Of a stretch of DNA of 64,000 nt, positions 16,321 through 25,340 are shown one piece after another. Position 1 is the first letter of the stretch. Every line of letters starts with the position of its first letter. The notes beneath the pieces are model-generated. The model was not told the DNA's origin, searched no databases, and saw only the letters and a program-made list of their open reading frames with translations. A program made the position numbers and the translations under genes. This stretch comes from Flavivirga aquatica (GTDB lineage Bacteria; Bacteroidota; Bacteroidia; Flavobacteriales; Flavobacteriaceae): positions 558,001 to 622,000 of the forward strand of contig NZ_MDJD01000007.1 in the NCBI RefSeq assembly GCF_001747085.1, given 5' to 3'.

Positions 16321-16983
16321 TTAAAATGTAACAAATGCGATCATATTTAATTGATCTCTGCTGGCTGTTTCAAAAAACTGATTCATGTACCCAAATTCAA
16401 ATCTTATATTTTTATTTAGATTATAACCAAGTCCTCCATAAACCCTATTTCTATCGAATATAGCTGTTTTACTATTTAAAAATATTTCATTGTAAGCAGA
16501 TAAGTAATATTTATTCTTTTCCTTATTGCTTAACGGTATTTTTAAGCCTAAAAAATACCTGAATCTTAACTTAAAATCATCTTCAACAAAACGTTGCTCA
16601 AATCTATAACGATGGCTTAATTTAACATTACCAACTTTTTGTCCTGAAATAAATTGTTGGAAAATTCTATGTTCGTTAACCGATACTTTATTATTAGTGG
16701 TTCCTGTATAATTTTCAGATTTAATATAACCGTAACCTAATAAAATATTACTTTTCTTTTCATTAAAAGTGTAACCTAAACCTGTCCTTAAAAGTAATTG
16801 TTCTAGATCTCCAATAGCATCATAATTCCTGTATTGCACCTCATTATGAACATTCCATTTTGAGTTTAGCTTTTTATTACCAATATATATTAACCAATTC
16901 CCCAAATTACTATCTTGACTTTGTACAAATATAGGTAGCATTAACGCGAATATTAATGCTACTATATTTACTTTCTTCTCCAT
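16321..16983 (-). CDS. DUF2490 family outer-membrane protein
   Basis: A 220-residue predicted beta-barrel protein. MEKKVNIVALIFALMLPIFVQSQ is a cleavable signal peptide; the ATG at 16983 is preferred to one five codons upstream because it places the signal correctly. The mature protein begins DSNLGNWLIYIGNKKLNSKWNVHNEVQYRNY, characteristic of DUF2490. It continues with alternating hydrophobic strands and ends in an aromatic residue (FVTF), as outer-membrane barrels do. It follows the carbonic anhydrase gene by 26 bases, so it is probably the last gene of the SulP/carbonic anhydrase operon and may be a porin for the same substrate. Confidence 0.8.
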   Translation of the reverse strand: MEKKVNIVALIFALMLPIFVQSQDSNLGNWLIYIGNKKLNSKWNVHNEVQYRNYDAIGDLEQLLLRTGLGYTFNEKKSNILLGYGYIKSENYTGTTNNKVSVNEHRIFQQFISGQKVGNVKLSHRYRFEQRFVEDDFKLRFRYFLGLKIPLSNKEKNKYYLSAYNEIFLNSKTAIFDRNRVYGGLGYNLNKNIRFEFGYMNQFFETASRDQLNMIAFVTF

Positions 16984-17009
16984 CTTTTTTTTCCCCATTA
17001 CTAAGGCGT

Positions 17010-17639
17010 TTATTCGTAAAATGCTACTGCTCCAGAATGAATATCGTACATGGCTCCAATAATTTTTATCTCTCCTTTATTTTGCATTTCTGCTAATACG
17101 CTACTCTCTTTCTTTATTCTATCTATAGTTAAAAGAACATTTTTTTCTGCAACATCGTTTACAAACTCTATATTTGATGAGTTCCTTAAATTTGGGTCTT
17201 CTGGAGTTACTACAGTCTTTACCGCCGGTTTAATTTTATCTAACATCGCTGTTAAGTTACCTAATTTAGCATCATCACAAGCACCTTTAACAGCACCACA
17301 ACTTGTATGTCCTAAAACTACAATAAGTTTTGTTCCTGCTAGTTTACACGCAAACTCCATGCTTCCTAAAATATCTTCATTCACAAAATTCCCTGCAATT
17401 CTCACACTAAAGATATCACCTAAACCTTGATCGAAAACTAACTCTGCCGATACTCTAGAATCTATACAACTTAAAATGGTTGCAAACGGAAATTGTCCTT
17501 CGCTAGTATCATTAACTTGTTCTAATAGGTTTCTATTTGCTTTTAAATTTTTCTGAAATCTAACATTTCCTTCTTTTAAATATTGTAATGACTTTTCTGG
17601 AGTCATTGTTGCTTGTGTTTCTCTTGTATGTGCTTTCAT
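17010..17639 (-). CDS. Beta-class carbonic anhydrase
   Basis: A 209-residue zinc enzyme interconverting carbon dioxide and bicarbonate. The zinc ligands and catalytic pair are all visible: Cys58 and Asp60-Arg62 in LSCIDSRV, and His111 with Cys114 in GHTSCGAVKGA. No signal peptide, so cytoplasmic. It lies 21 bases downstream of a SulP transporter gene, a common pairing for bicarbonate uptake, and upstream of the DUF2490 barrel. Length and motif order are normal. This gene, its SulP partner and the outer-membrane protein form one likely transcript. Confidence 0.94.
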   Translation of the reverse strand: MKAHTRETQATMTPEKSLQYLKEGNVRFQKNLKANRNLLEQVNDTSEGQFPFATILSCIDSRVSAELVFDQGLGDIFSVRIAGNFVNEDILGSMEFACKLAGTKLIVVLGHTSCGAVKGACDDAKLGNLTAMLDKIKPAVKTVVTPEDPNLRNSSNIEFVNDVAEKNVLLTIDRIKKESSVLAEMQNKGEIKIIGAMYDIHSGAVAFYE

Positions 17640-17660
17640 TTTTTACGTTTTTTTAATTAA

Positions 17661-19250
17661 TTATGCCGTTTTTGGGCGTAGTTTAAAAAACTCTATAAAA
17701 CTAGACGGGTTTTCAACCGTACCTCTTTCTGATACTAAATGAATATCAATATTTCTTTCTTTGGCTTTTAATGCAAAATCATCAAGAATTTCAATAATAT
17801 CATTATCTAAATATCTAGTTTTTCTAACATCCAATTCCAAATCGGTGTCTATTGGCAAACTATCTAATTCTTTTAAAATGGCTCCTTTATTAAAGAAAGT
17901 TACTTCTTCTGCTAAAGTCATTTTAATTTTATGCTTTCCATTACTCTTGTCTTCAATATGTAAAAAGTGTGAGTTTTGGTAACTTTTAATAAGAATTACG
18001 ACAATACCTACTACTAAACCTAAACCAATTCCCCAGAGTAAATCAATAAATACAATTCCTAGCACTGTAACCATAAAAGGAATCCATTGTTTCCAACCTA
18101 AACTAAACATTTTTTTGAATGTTGAGGGTTTAGCAAGTTTGTATCCTACTATAAACAATACGGCTGCCAATACAGACAAAGGAATCATATTTAATAATTT
18201 AGGAATTAAAATCACTGAAATTAATAAGAAAAATCCATGCATAATAGCCGATAATTTTGATACGCCTCCAGATTGTATATTCGCAGAACTTCTTACGATT
18301 ACTTGTGTAATAGGTAAACCTCCTATTAAACCAGAAAGTATATTTCCTGTTCCTTGAGCAAATAATTCTCTATTGGTGGGTGTCACGTTTTTGTGCGGGT
18401 CTAGTTTATCTGTTGCTTCAACACAAAGCAGTGTTTCAAGTGAAGCTACTAACGCTATCGTAAAACCAGTAACCCAAACTTCAGAATTACCTATAGCTTC
18501 AAAATTAGGAAAACTAAATTGACCTAAAAAACTATTAAAATTTTCTGGAACAGGAACAGACACAAGATTATCCTTGATAATATTAAATGTGCCATCTTTA
18601 GTTAAAATATAAAATATAATCCCTATTAATACTGCAACTAAAGGCCCTTGAACTAACTGGAATATTCTTCCTTTTTTTGATAAAACATTAGACCATAAAA
18701 TTAATATTCCTATTGCTACTAATGCAATAAAAGTGGATCCAATACTAATATTCCCGCTTAATAATGCATTTATCGCATTTAATAATCCTGAGATTGTATT
18801 TTCACCATCTAGTTGAAGAAAGGCAAAATCTCCTTGTGGATTTTTATCCATCCCAAAAAAATATGGAATCTCTTTTAAAATAATAATAATCCCTATTCCT
18901 GTTAGCATCCCTTTTATTACTGATGAAGGAAAATAGTAACCAATTATCCCCAACCTTAATGCACCGAACAATATTTGAATTATACCTCCAATTACTACAG
19001 CTACTAAAAATTTTTCGTAACCTAATGAATTTATAGAAACAAGAACAATAGCTGCTAATCCAGCTGCAGGACCACTCACTCCAATTTTAGACCCACTTAA
19101 GGCACCTACAACTACACCTCCAATAATTCCTGAAATTAAACCTGAAAAAAGTGGCGCACCACTTGCTAAAGCAATACCTAAACATAAAGGTAATGCGACA
19201 AAAAATACAACTATACTCGCTGGCAAGTCATTTTTAATTGTTTTAAACAT
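17661..19250 (-). CDS. SulP family transporter, probable bicarbonate importer
   Basis: A 529-residue inner-membrane SulP protein, shorter than the other copy (14356-16224). N-terminal KNDLPASIVVFFVALPLCLGIALASGAP and GSKIGVSGPAAGLAAIV match the family. A short STAS-like tail occupies about residues 430-525. Its position just ahead of a carbonic anhydrase strongly suggests a BicA-type sodium/bicarbonate role; this is inferred from context. The leader contains a perfect 7-bp inverted repeat (19271-19289) that may be an operator or RNA hairpin. Confidence 0.88.
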   Translation of the reverse strand: MFKTIKNDLPASIVVFFVALPLCLGIALASGAPLFSGLISGIIGGVVVGALSGSKIGVSGPAAGLAAIVLVSINSLGYEKFLVAVVIGGIIQILFGALRLGIIGYYFPSSVIKGMLTGIGIIIILKEIPYFFGMDKNPQGDFAFLQLDGENTISGLLNAINALLSGNISIGSTFIALVAIGILILWSNVLSKKGRIFQLVQGPLVAVLIGIIFYILTKDGTFNIIKDNLVSVPVPENFNSFLGQFSFPNFEAIGNSEVWVTGFTIALVASLETLLCVEATDKLDPHKNVTPTNRELFAQGTGNILSGLIGGLPITQVIVRSSANIQSGGVSKLSAIMHGFFLLISVILIPKLLNMIPLSVLAAVLFIVGYKLAKPSTFKKMFSLGWKQWIPFMVTVLGIVFIDLLWGIGLGLVVGIVVILIKSYQNSHFLHIEDKSNGKHKIKMTLAEEVTFFNKGAILKELDSLPIDTDLELDVRKTRYLDNDIIEILDDFALKAKERNIDIHLVSERGTVENPSSFIEFFKLRPKTA

Positions 19251-19269
19251 ATTATAATAAAGTTTTGGC

Positions 19270-19290
19270 CTTTGGTTAAATAAACCAAAA
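19270..19290. promoter_or_regulatory. Inverted repeat in the leader of the SulP/carbonic anhydrase operon
   Basis: TTTGGTT (19271-19277) and AACCAAA (19283-19289) are perfectly complementary around five bases. The element lies about 20 bases before the SulP start codon. It could be a regulator site or a translation-control hairpin. Confidence 0.4.
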
Positions 19291-19332
19291 GCAATTAAAA
19301 TAAATAAGGGGCTTTAATAATAAGCCAATAAA

Positions 19333-19638
19333 TTAAATATATAATATGTGTTCTGGTGGAGGAGAAATAAGATTTAAATGAGGTTTAGGGTAGTTTTTAA
19401 AAAAATACTCTAAAATGTTTTCTTCTTCCAAGGAATCAAAATCTGCTTCGCAATGAAAATCTTTAAAAACTAATATTTCTATATCCTTATTTTTTTCGTT
19501 TCCTTTTTCTTCTTCGTCAGAGGAATCATAAAAGAAAGATATATCAACAGAATCATCAACCATAACAATAATAGTAGGTGCTACTAAAAAAGCAACAAAT
19601 ATTAGTGATAAGATTAACGAAACTATGTTTTTTGTCAT
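19333..19638 (-). CDS. Small exported or membrane-anchored acidic protein
   Basis: A 101-residue protein. One hydrophobic segment at residues 5-27 (NIVSLILSLIFVAFLVAPTIIVMV) precedes a strongly acidic linker (DSSDEEEKGNEKNKD). The C-terminal region ends YPKPHLNLISPPPEHI, a pattern I associate with small flavobacterial proteins of unknown function. It is probably anchored in the inner membrane with the C-terminus outside. It has its own likely promoter (19661-19668) and sits between the bat operon and the bicarbonate locus without obvious ties to either. Confidence 0.65.
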   Translation of the reverse strand: MTKNIVSLILSLIFVAFLVAPTIIVMVDDSVDISFFYDSSDEEEKGNEKNKDIEILVFKDFHCEADFDSLEEENILEYFFKNYPKPHLNLISPPPEHILYI

Positions 19639-19660
19639 TAAATTCGAGATTTTAATAAAG

Positions 19661-19668
19661 CAAATATA
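19661..19668 (-). promoter_or_regulatory. Possible -7 element for the gene at 19333-19638
   Basis: The minus strand reads TATATTTG, matching TAnnTTTG, 22 bases before the start codon. It also lies just past the end of the bat operon. Confidence 0.4.
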
Positions 19669-19691
19669 CCATTTCTTTTGTTACAGAATAA

Positions 19692-20450
19692 TTAATAGTT
19701 GTTCAACAATTTAACATCTTTAGAAGAAACCCAACCTGTTTTCTCATCAGAAAGCTTTATTTTTTTCCAATTATTAACGTCGTCTATAACTTGAACTTTT
19801 GTTCCTTCATGAAGTCTAAAAGATTCTTCACTTCTTATATTTGGTTCACTTTTAACTTTACTTTCCTGAGCAAATATAATAGCAGGGTTATCCTTTTTAT
19901 CTATATTATATTTATGAAAAGCAAAGAATAAAGCAACAAACAATAGTAGTAATGATAGTGTACTACCAATAAATGCTAATCTTTTATTTAATGTTGAATA
20001 CACAAAATAATATGCTAAAAATAATATAACAAAACAGAAAACGAAACCAACAGCTACCTTTGCCCAAGCATCAAAAGACATCTTGTTTGAAATACTTTTT
20101 ATAATTTTCGAAAATCCTACTTCTGGAATCACATCAATATCATCAACAGTCATATTTCTAGCAAAAGCTATATTGTTTTTTATGTCGCTATCATTAGGAG
20201 CCAAATGCAACGCTTTCTCATAAAAATAAATACTTGGTGCTATGTTATTAAGTTTATAATGTGCATTTGCCAAATTAAAATATAAGTCGGCAGAATGTTT
20301 TCCTGTTTCTAAAATATTATCATATTTTTCTATAGCTTCAGCATATTTACCCTGGTTATATAATGCATTCGCTTTTTTAAATAAAATATCATTTTCTGCA
20401 AAAACACCAAAACTTAACAAAAATGATAGTATGTATATTACCTTTTTCAT
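19692..20450 (-). CDS. batE: BatE, TPR and SH3-like protein
   Basis: Last gene of the bat operon, 252 residues from the ATG at 20450, which lies one base after the batD stop; an upstream in-frame start would overlap batD. A signal peptide (MKKVIYILSFLLSFGVFA) precedes two to three TPR units (about residues 20-100, ANALYNQGKYAEAIEKYDNIL…). Two membrane helices follow (about 130-150 and 157-175), then a bacterial SH3-like domain (KSEPNIRSEESFRLHEGTKVQVIDDVNNWKKIKL…GWVSSKDV). Bat proteins are linked to aerotolerance and envelope integrity in Bacteroides and Leptospira. Confidence 0.85.
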   Translation of the reverse strand: MKKVIYILSFLLSFGVFAENDILFKKANALYNQGKYAEAIEKYDNILETGKHSADLYFNLANAHYKLNNIAPSIYFYEKALHLAPNDSDIKNNIAFARNMTVDDIDVIPEVGFSKIIKSISNKMSFDAWAKVAVGFVFCFVILFLAYYFVYSTLNKRLAFIGSTLSLLLLFVALFFAFHKYNIDKKDNPAIIFAQESKVKSEPNIRSEESFRLHEGTKVQVIDDVNNWKKIKLSDEKTGWVSSKDVKLLNNY

Positions 20451-20451
20451 C

Positions 20452-22224
20452 TTAACGTGCTTGTTTATCAATTAAAGAAATTGTTTTTGCTGCTTTATCA
20501 TAATCTTCTTGCATAGTCACAGTATCTATAGGCGTGTAACGTGCTAAATCACAATTTCCTACAATACTTATAAAACTTTTAATAACGGCAGTATCAACCT
20601 GTCTTTCTTCTAGTAGGTTATTGATTTTATCTTTACTTAAATCACTAGTTTCAATATGTAATTTCGCCTTTAAATAGTTATGCAATGCTTTCTCTAAAGC
20701 GATATAAAAATCTTCTTTTTTACCTAAAGATTTTTTTGCGCTACTTAAATATTTTCTTGCCAATTTATCTGCTTTTCGTATTCTATTTCCAGATACGTCT
20801 GCATCTCTAATAGCTTTTTTCTTTCTAACTAAAATAACTAAAGGAATTGCTAAAAAGGGCAAAAATAGTAAAGACCAAAACAAGCTACTTTTAAAAAAAT
20901 AACTCTGTTTTATATTAAAAAAACTTGTTTTTGTTTTTATAAAAGCGAATTGATCGTTATTAAAAACTACTGTTTGCTTGTTATTGTTTGAGGTTGTATT
21001 ATCTCCATTAGCACTTTTACTATTCGGTCCATTTAAAACATTAATCAATAACTCATCTGAAGATAATCGCTTATAGCTTTCTGTTTTTAAATCAAAATAT
21101 GAAAACGAAATACTTGGTATTGGATATTTGCCTTTATATTGAGGTACTACAGTATAACTATCTGAAATACTTCCTTGCATACCAGATAAATTGGTTTTCA
21201 CATTTTCCTTATGTTCAGGCTCATAAACCTCTAAAGAACTTGGTAATGATATTTTTGGTAGTTTAAACAGTTTTAAATTACCATTACCTTTTACTTCTAC
21301 TTTTAATTGTAAAGACTCTGATGCATCTAATTCTGTTTTAGATGATGCTACATCAAAACTAAAAATACCAACTGCACCTGTAAAATCAACTGGTTTACCT
21401 TTCTCTGGTAATGGTTTTACATTAATTGTTTTATTACCTGCAGATATCGTTTTATTAACTCTGGTCATTAAGAAGCTCCCAAAAATATCACGTCTGTTTG
21501 TTGGTACACGTAATGCTATATCTAAACTTAGTGGTTCTATATTTAATTTTCCTGTTTTTTGAGGATATAATACGGTTTTTCTTAAAACTAAATATCGATA
21601 TTCTTCTCCATTATAGGTACCATTTTGAACTTTTTGTCCTCTAGTATTTATGCTCTGACTCCAAAAATCATTATATCTTGGACTGTCTATTTCATTCCAA
21701 TTATCTACAGCTATTTTAGGAGAAACATACAGTTTATAAACGACAGTAATAGCTTCATTTAAATAAGGGTTACTTTTAGAAACTTCTGCAACTAAATGAA
21801 TGTTTTCTGAAGCTAAGTATTTTGGGTCGTTAGGATCTTTTGGAATATCTACCGCAGCTGTGACTTGAATTTTTTTGGGTTGCGTTTTATAAATTTCTCC
21901 CTTAATATTTATAGTAGCTTGAGAAATTGTAAAGTTCCCTCGTTTTTTTGGAGCTAAAAAATAACTATATGTTTTCTTATAAGATCTAACCCCGTTTATC
22001 CAAGAGTTACTAACAGATTGATTTGGACCTCCTACAACTGTAAAGTTTGCAAAATCTGGTGGATTAAAATTATCTCCGTCTTGATTCATATCAAAATCAA
22101 TACGTAAACGCTCATTTACTCCTAATTTTTGCTTACTTATTTTTGCCTCAAATTTTACTTGCGCTGATGTTATACTTGCTGTAAGTATGAATAGTAATAT
22201 GTATATGTATTTTATTAGTTTCAT
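20452..22224 (-). CDS. batD: BatD, oxygen-tolerance family protein
   Basis: A 590-residue envelope protein. MKLIKYIYILLFILTASITSA is a signal peptide, followed by several beta-sandwich units typical of BatD (VKFEAKISKQKLGVNERLRIDFDM…, with FTVVGGPNQSVS, RGNFTISQATINIKG and GNGNLKLFKLPKI). One membrane helix lies near residues 450-470, followed by a basic helical cytoplasmic tail. BatD probably mediates contacts between the VWA proteins BatA and BatB and the membrane. It is followed directly by batE. Confidence 0.9.
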   Translation of the reverse strand: MKLIKYIYILLFILTASITSAQVKFEAKISKQKLGVNERLRIDFDMNQDGDNFNPPDFANFTVVGGPNQSVSNSWINGVRSYKKTYSYFLAPKKRGNFTISQATINIKGEIYKTQPKKIQVTAAVDIPKDPNDPKYLASENIHLVAEVSKSNPYLNEAITVVYKLYVSPKIAVDNWNEIDSPRYNDFWSQSINTRGQKVQNGTYNGEEYRYLVLRKTVLYPQKTGKLNIEPLSLDIALRVPTNRRDIFGSFLMTRVNKTISAGNKTINVKPLPEKGKPVDFTGAVGIFSFDVASSKTELDASESLQLKVEVKGNGNLKLFKLPKISLPSSLEVYEPEHKENVKTNLSGMQGSISDSYTVVPQYKGKYPIPSISFSYFDLKTESYKRLSSDELLINVLNGPNSKSANGDNTTSNNNKQTVVFNNDQFAFIKTKTSFFNIKQSYFFKSSLFWSLLFLPFLAIPLVILVRKKKAIRDADVSGNRIRKADKLARKYLSSAKKSLGKKEDFYIALEKALHNYLKAKLHIETSDLSKDKINNLLEERQVDTAVIKSFISIVGNCDLARYTPIDTVTMQEDYDKAAKTISLIDKQAR

Positions 22225-22344
22225 AATAATTAATGAACAACGACTAATGATTTTTAGTATTTGATTTATTACTTTTCGATGTTTTAATGCTACTTCAAAA
22301 AATTGAATATTAATTGGTTGTTTCCATCTAAAGCTTTCTTCAAA

Positions 22345-23190
22345 CTACCAATCTTTTTCAGTTTTCACTTTTACGCCTTTTTGCTTTTCAGCATTCATTT
22401 TTTCTTGAACTTTCTGCTCTTGATTATTCATGGCTTCTAATAAACTCTTTATTTGTTGAGGAGATAGCTGCCCAGGTTGGGGCTTAGGTTGTTGTTTCTC
22501 TTTTTCATCTCCTTTACCTTTATCATCTTTTTTATCCTTAGGCTTATCTTTCTTATCATCTTCTTTTTTCTCTTCGTCTCCTTTATCCTTTTTGTCTTCT
22601 TTATCGTCTCCTTCCTTATTATCCTTTTCTTTGTCGTTGTTTTCTTTATCGTCTTTTTTATCTTTATTGTCTTTATTTTCGTCTTTCTTATCCTTGTCGT
22701 CCTTTTTATCGTCCTTATTTTGGTCTTGCTTTTTCTCTTCTTCTTTTTGCTTTTTCTTAGCTAAGGCTAAATTATAACGAGTCTCCTCATCTGTAGAATT
22801 ATTTCTTAGGGCATCTTTATAAGCTTCAATAGCTTCTTTATAATTCTTATTTTTCATTAAAGTATTTCCTATATTATGAAATGCTTTATGTTTTTCTTCT
22901 TTTGAAGTTGCACTTTTAGCTGCTTGTTGATGCCTATATAAGGCCGCTTCATAATTCTCTTTATTATAATACGAATTACCTAAATTATACATTCCAGCAA
23001 CACTATTAGGCTGTTTTGAAATTGCTTTTCTGTATTCCATTTCTGCAGAAACAAAATCATCTCCATTTATCAAAGTATTTGCTTTATACACATGATTATT
23101 TGCTTTTTTTAAAGCTAATAACTCTTCTTTTTCTTGTGCAAAAGAAAATGCTGATATACATACTAATATTAAAGCTACTAATTGTTTCAT
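22345..23190 (-). CDS. batC: BatC, TPR protein with Lys/Asp-rich tract
   Basis: A 281-residue exported protein. Signal MKQLVALILVCISAFSFA is followed by about three TPR units (residues 25-150, including AGMYNLGNSYYNKENYEAALY and YKEAIEAYKDALRNN). A roughly 90-residue low-complexity stretch of Lys, Asp, Glu and Asn (about 152-242) follows, then a helical C-terminus with QLSPQQIKSLLEAMNNQEQKVQEKM. The charged tract is encoded by repetitive A-rich codons, which also leave long open frames on the opposite strand; those are artefacts. Its place between batB and batD is standard. Confidence 0.88.
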   Translation of the reverse strand: MKQLVALILVCISAFSFAQEKEELLALKKANNHVYKANTLINGDDFVSAEMEYRKAISKQPNSVAGMYNLGNSYYNKENYEAALYRHQQAAKSATSKEEKHKAFHNIGNTLMKNKNYKEAIEAYKDALRNNSTDEETRYNLALAKKKQKEEEKKQDQNKDDKKDDKDKKDENKDNKDKKDDKENNDKEKDNKEGDDKEDKKDKGDEEKKEDDKKDKPKDKKDDKGKGDEKEKQQPKPQPGQLSPQQIKSLLEAMNNQEQKVQEKMNAEKQKGVKVKTEKDW

Positions 23191-23268
23191 TTTTATTTCT
23201 AATATAAAAAACCTAATGATTTTTATTCGTTAAAAAATTTATAAAATAATGGTCTTTTTATAGAAAAC

Positions 23269-24309
23269 TTAAAAGTTTTCATTGAATAGGTTTAACTTTT
23301 TCAACCATCCTGTTTTTCGGTCTAATAAAAATACATCTAAAAGCAAAAAGAAAATACCAAACCCTAAAAACCATTGGAATTGATCTTTAAAATCGGCAAA
23401 TTGTTTCGCTTCAAATTCCGTTTTATCCATTTTGTTTAAAATTTCACGAATCTTCTCTACAACATCATGCGTGTTTTTTCCATTTATATAAGCGCCATTG
23501 GCTTCTTCGGCAATACTTTTAAGGGTTTTTTCATTTAAACGCGTAATGACAGTTTCTCCTTGACGATCTTTTTTATAATTTAAGATAACCCCATTTCGTT
23601 TTTCTGGAATGGGACCTCCTTTTACATCTCCAACACCAATTGTAAAAATTCTAATGCCTTCTTTATTGGCTTCTTCGGCTACTAATGCAGCTTCTTCACT
23701 ATGATCTTCTCCATCCGAGATAATAATAAGCACACGGTTAGTTTGCTCTTCATCATCAAAATAAGTTTTCGCCAATTTGATAGCTTCATTAATAGCAGTT
23801 CCTTGAGATGATAGCATATCTGTATTCATGCCTTGCAAAAACATTTTTGCAGAAGCATAATCTGTTGTTATAGGTAATTGAGGAAATGCTTTGGCTGCAT
23901 AAGCAATTATACCAATACGATCACTTGCTAAATTATTTACTATTTGTGTTACTAATTGTTTCGATTTTTCTAATCGATTTGGAGCAATATCTTCTGCCAA
24001 CATACTTTTAGAAACATCTATTGCAAAAACAATATCGACACCTTCTCTTTTAACAGTCTCTAATTTTGTACCATTTTTAGGGTTTACTAATGCTATTACT
24101 AAACAAGCAAATGCTAAGCAAAACATTAATATTTTTAATACCGATTTAAAAACTGATTTGTTAGGGCTTAACCTATTTATCATTTCTTTATTTGCAAACT
24201 TCTTTTGGGTACTTCTTTTCCAAATTTGAAGCAACAGAAAGAACACTACTATCACTGGAATGATTAATAATGCCCAAAACCATATTTTTTCTTCTAATAA
24301 ATCAAACAT
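23269..24309 (-). CDS. batB: BatB, VWA-domain membrane protein
   Basis: A 346-residue inner-membrane protein. Two N-terminal helices (about residues 8-29 and 56-75) precede a VWA domain with an intact metal site, FAIDVSKSM (Asp98, Ser100, Ser102), and the later strand VLIISDGEDHSE. A final helix lies near the C-terminus (FQWFLGFGIFFLLLDVFLLD). It pairs with BatA in the aerotolerance complex. The gene is 26 bases downstream of batA and upstream of batC. Confidence 0.92.
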   Translation of the reverse strand: MFDLLEEKIWFWALLIIPVIVVFFLLLQIWKRSTQKKFANKEMINRLSPNKSVFKSVLKILMFCLAFACLVIALVNPKNGTKLETVKREGVDIVFAIDVSKSMLAEDIAPNRLEKSKQLVTQIVNNLASDRIGIIAYAAKAFPQLPITTDYASAKMFLQGMNTDMLSSQGTAINEAIKLAKTYFDDEEQTNRVLIIISDGEDHSEEAALVAEEANKEGIRIFTIGVGDVKGGPIPEKRNGVILNYKKDRQGETVITRLNEKTLKSIAEEANGAYINGKNTHDVVEKIREILNKMDKTEFEAKQFADFKDQFQWFLGFGIFFLLLDVFLLDRKTGWLKKLNLFNENF

Positions 24310-24335
24310 ATTTATTAATCTTCAATTATTAAATT

Positions 24336-25340
24336 TTATACAAAACTTCTAAAAATCGTAAAACGTAATAGCAATTCAACGCACAGCAATAACCCCGCTA
24401 AAATCACTAAAATTCGATACTTTTCTTCGTAATTATAAAACTTAAATTCTTCTACTTCTGTTTTTTCTAGTTTGTTAATCTCTTTATATATGTCTTCTAA
24501 CTTTTTATTATTAGTAGCTCTAAAATACTTCCCGCCTGTTACTTGTGCGATTTCTTTAAGTAATACTTCATCAATTTCTACTTGTACACGTCCATATTGA
24601 AAAGTACCGTTTGGTAATATACCAATAGGAGATAAAGCCATTCCATTAGTTCCTAAACCAATAGTGTATGTTTTTATACCATACTCAACCGCTAATTCAC
24701 TTGCTATTTTTGGATCTATAAAGCCAGAATTATTTACACCATCTGTTAATAAAATAATAACTTTACTAGTTGCTTTACTATCTTTTAATCTATTTACAGA
24801 AGTCGCTAAACCCATACCTATAGCAGTACCTCCTTCGATAATATTATTATACTTAATACTTCTTAAAGATCGTATTACTATAGATTTATCACTAGTAATA
24901 GGTGTTTTTGTATAGCTTTCTCCTGCATATTCGACTAAACCAATTCTATCATTTGGTCTTCCTTTTATAAATTCTGCTGCTACTTTTTTTAAGGCTTCTA
25001 ATCTATTTGGAGATAAGTCTTTTGCCAGCATACTTGCAGATACATCTATTGCCATAACAATATCTATACCTCTTGTTGTTTTTGTTTTTGTTGATACATC
25101 AACAGATTGGGGTCTAGCTATAGCTACAATTAATAAACCTAATGCTACTAAACGCAAAACAAATAATAAGTGTCTTAATTTAGGCAACCAAGAATTAGTA
25201 ATTTTAAACCCTTTTAAACTTGATATTTTTAGTTCTGCTGTTTGGCTTTTGTGTTTAAACACATACCAGACTATTGCTAACGGAAGTACTAGTAATAACC
25301 AAAAAAATTCTTTATTTAAAAATTGAATGCCATCAAACAT
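24336..25340 (-). CDS. batA: BatA, VWA-domain membrane protein
   Basis: A 334-residue inner-membrane protein. Helices at about 10-28 and 58-75 precede a VWA domain whose metal site is complete: AIDVSASM (Asp99, Ser101, Ser103) and ILLTDGVNNSG. A C-terminal helix lies near 308-326. The start codon overlaps the stop of the upstream BatD-like gene by one base (TAATG), indicating translational coupling. MoxR-type ATPases act with such VWA proteins. Confidence 0.93.
   Translation of the reverse strand: MFDGIQFLNKEFFWLLLVLPLAIVWYVFKHKSQTAELKISSLKGFKITNSWLPKLRHLLFVLRLVALGLLIVAIARPQSVDVSTKTKTTRGIDIVMAIDVSASMLAKDLSPNRLEALKKVAAEFIKGRPNDRIGLVEYAGESYTKTPITSDKSIVIRSLRSIKYNNIIEGGTAIGMGLATSVNRLKDSKATSKVIILLTDGVNNSGFIDPKIASELAVEYGIKTYTIGLGTNGMALSPIGILPNGTFQYGRVQVEIDEVLLKEIAQVTGGKYFRATNNKKLEDIYKEINKLEKTEVEEFKFYNYEEKYRILVILAGLLLCVELLLRFTIFRSFV

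Noticed and set aside
22477-22777. Hydrophobic plus-strand reading frames opposite batC
   Set aside because: They are the reverse complement of the Lys/Asp-rich tract of BatC and have no plausible start or context.
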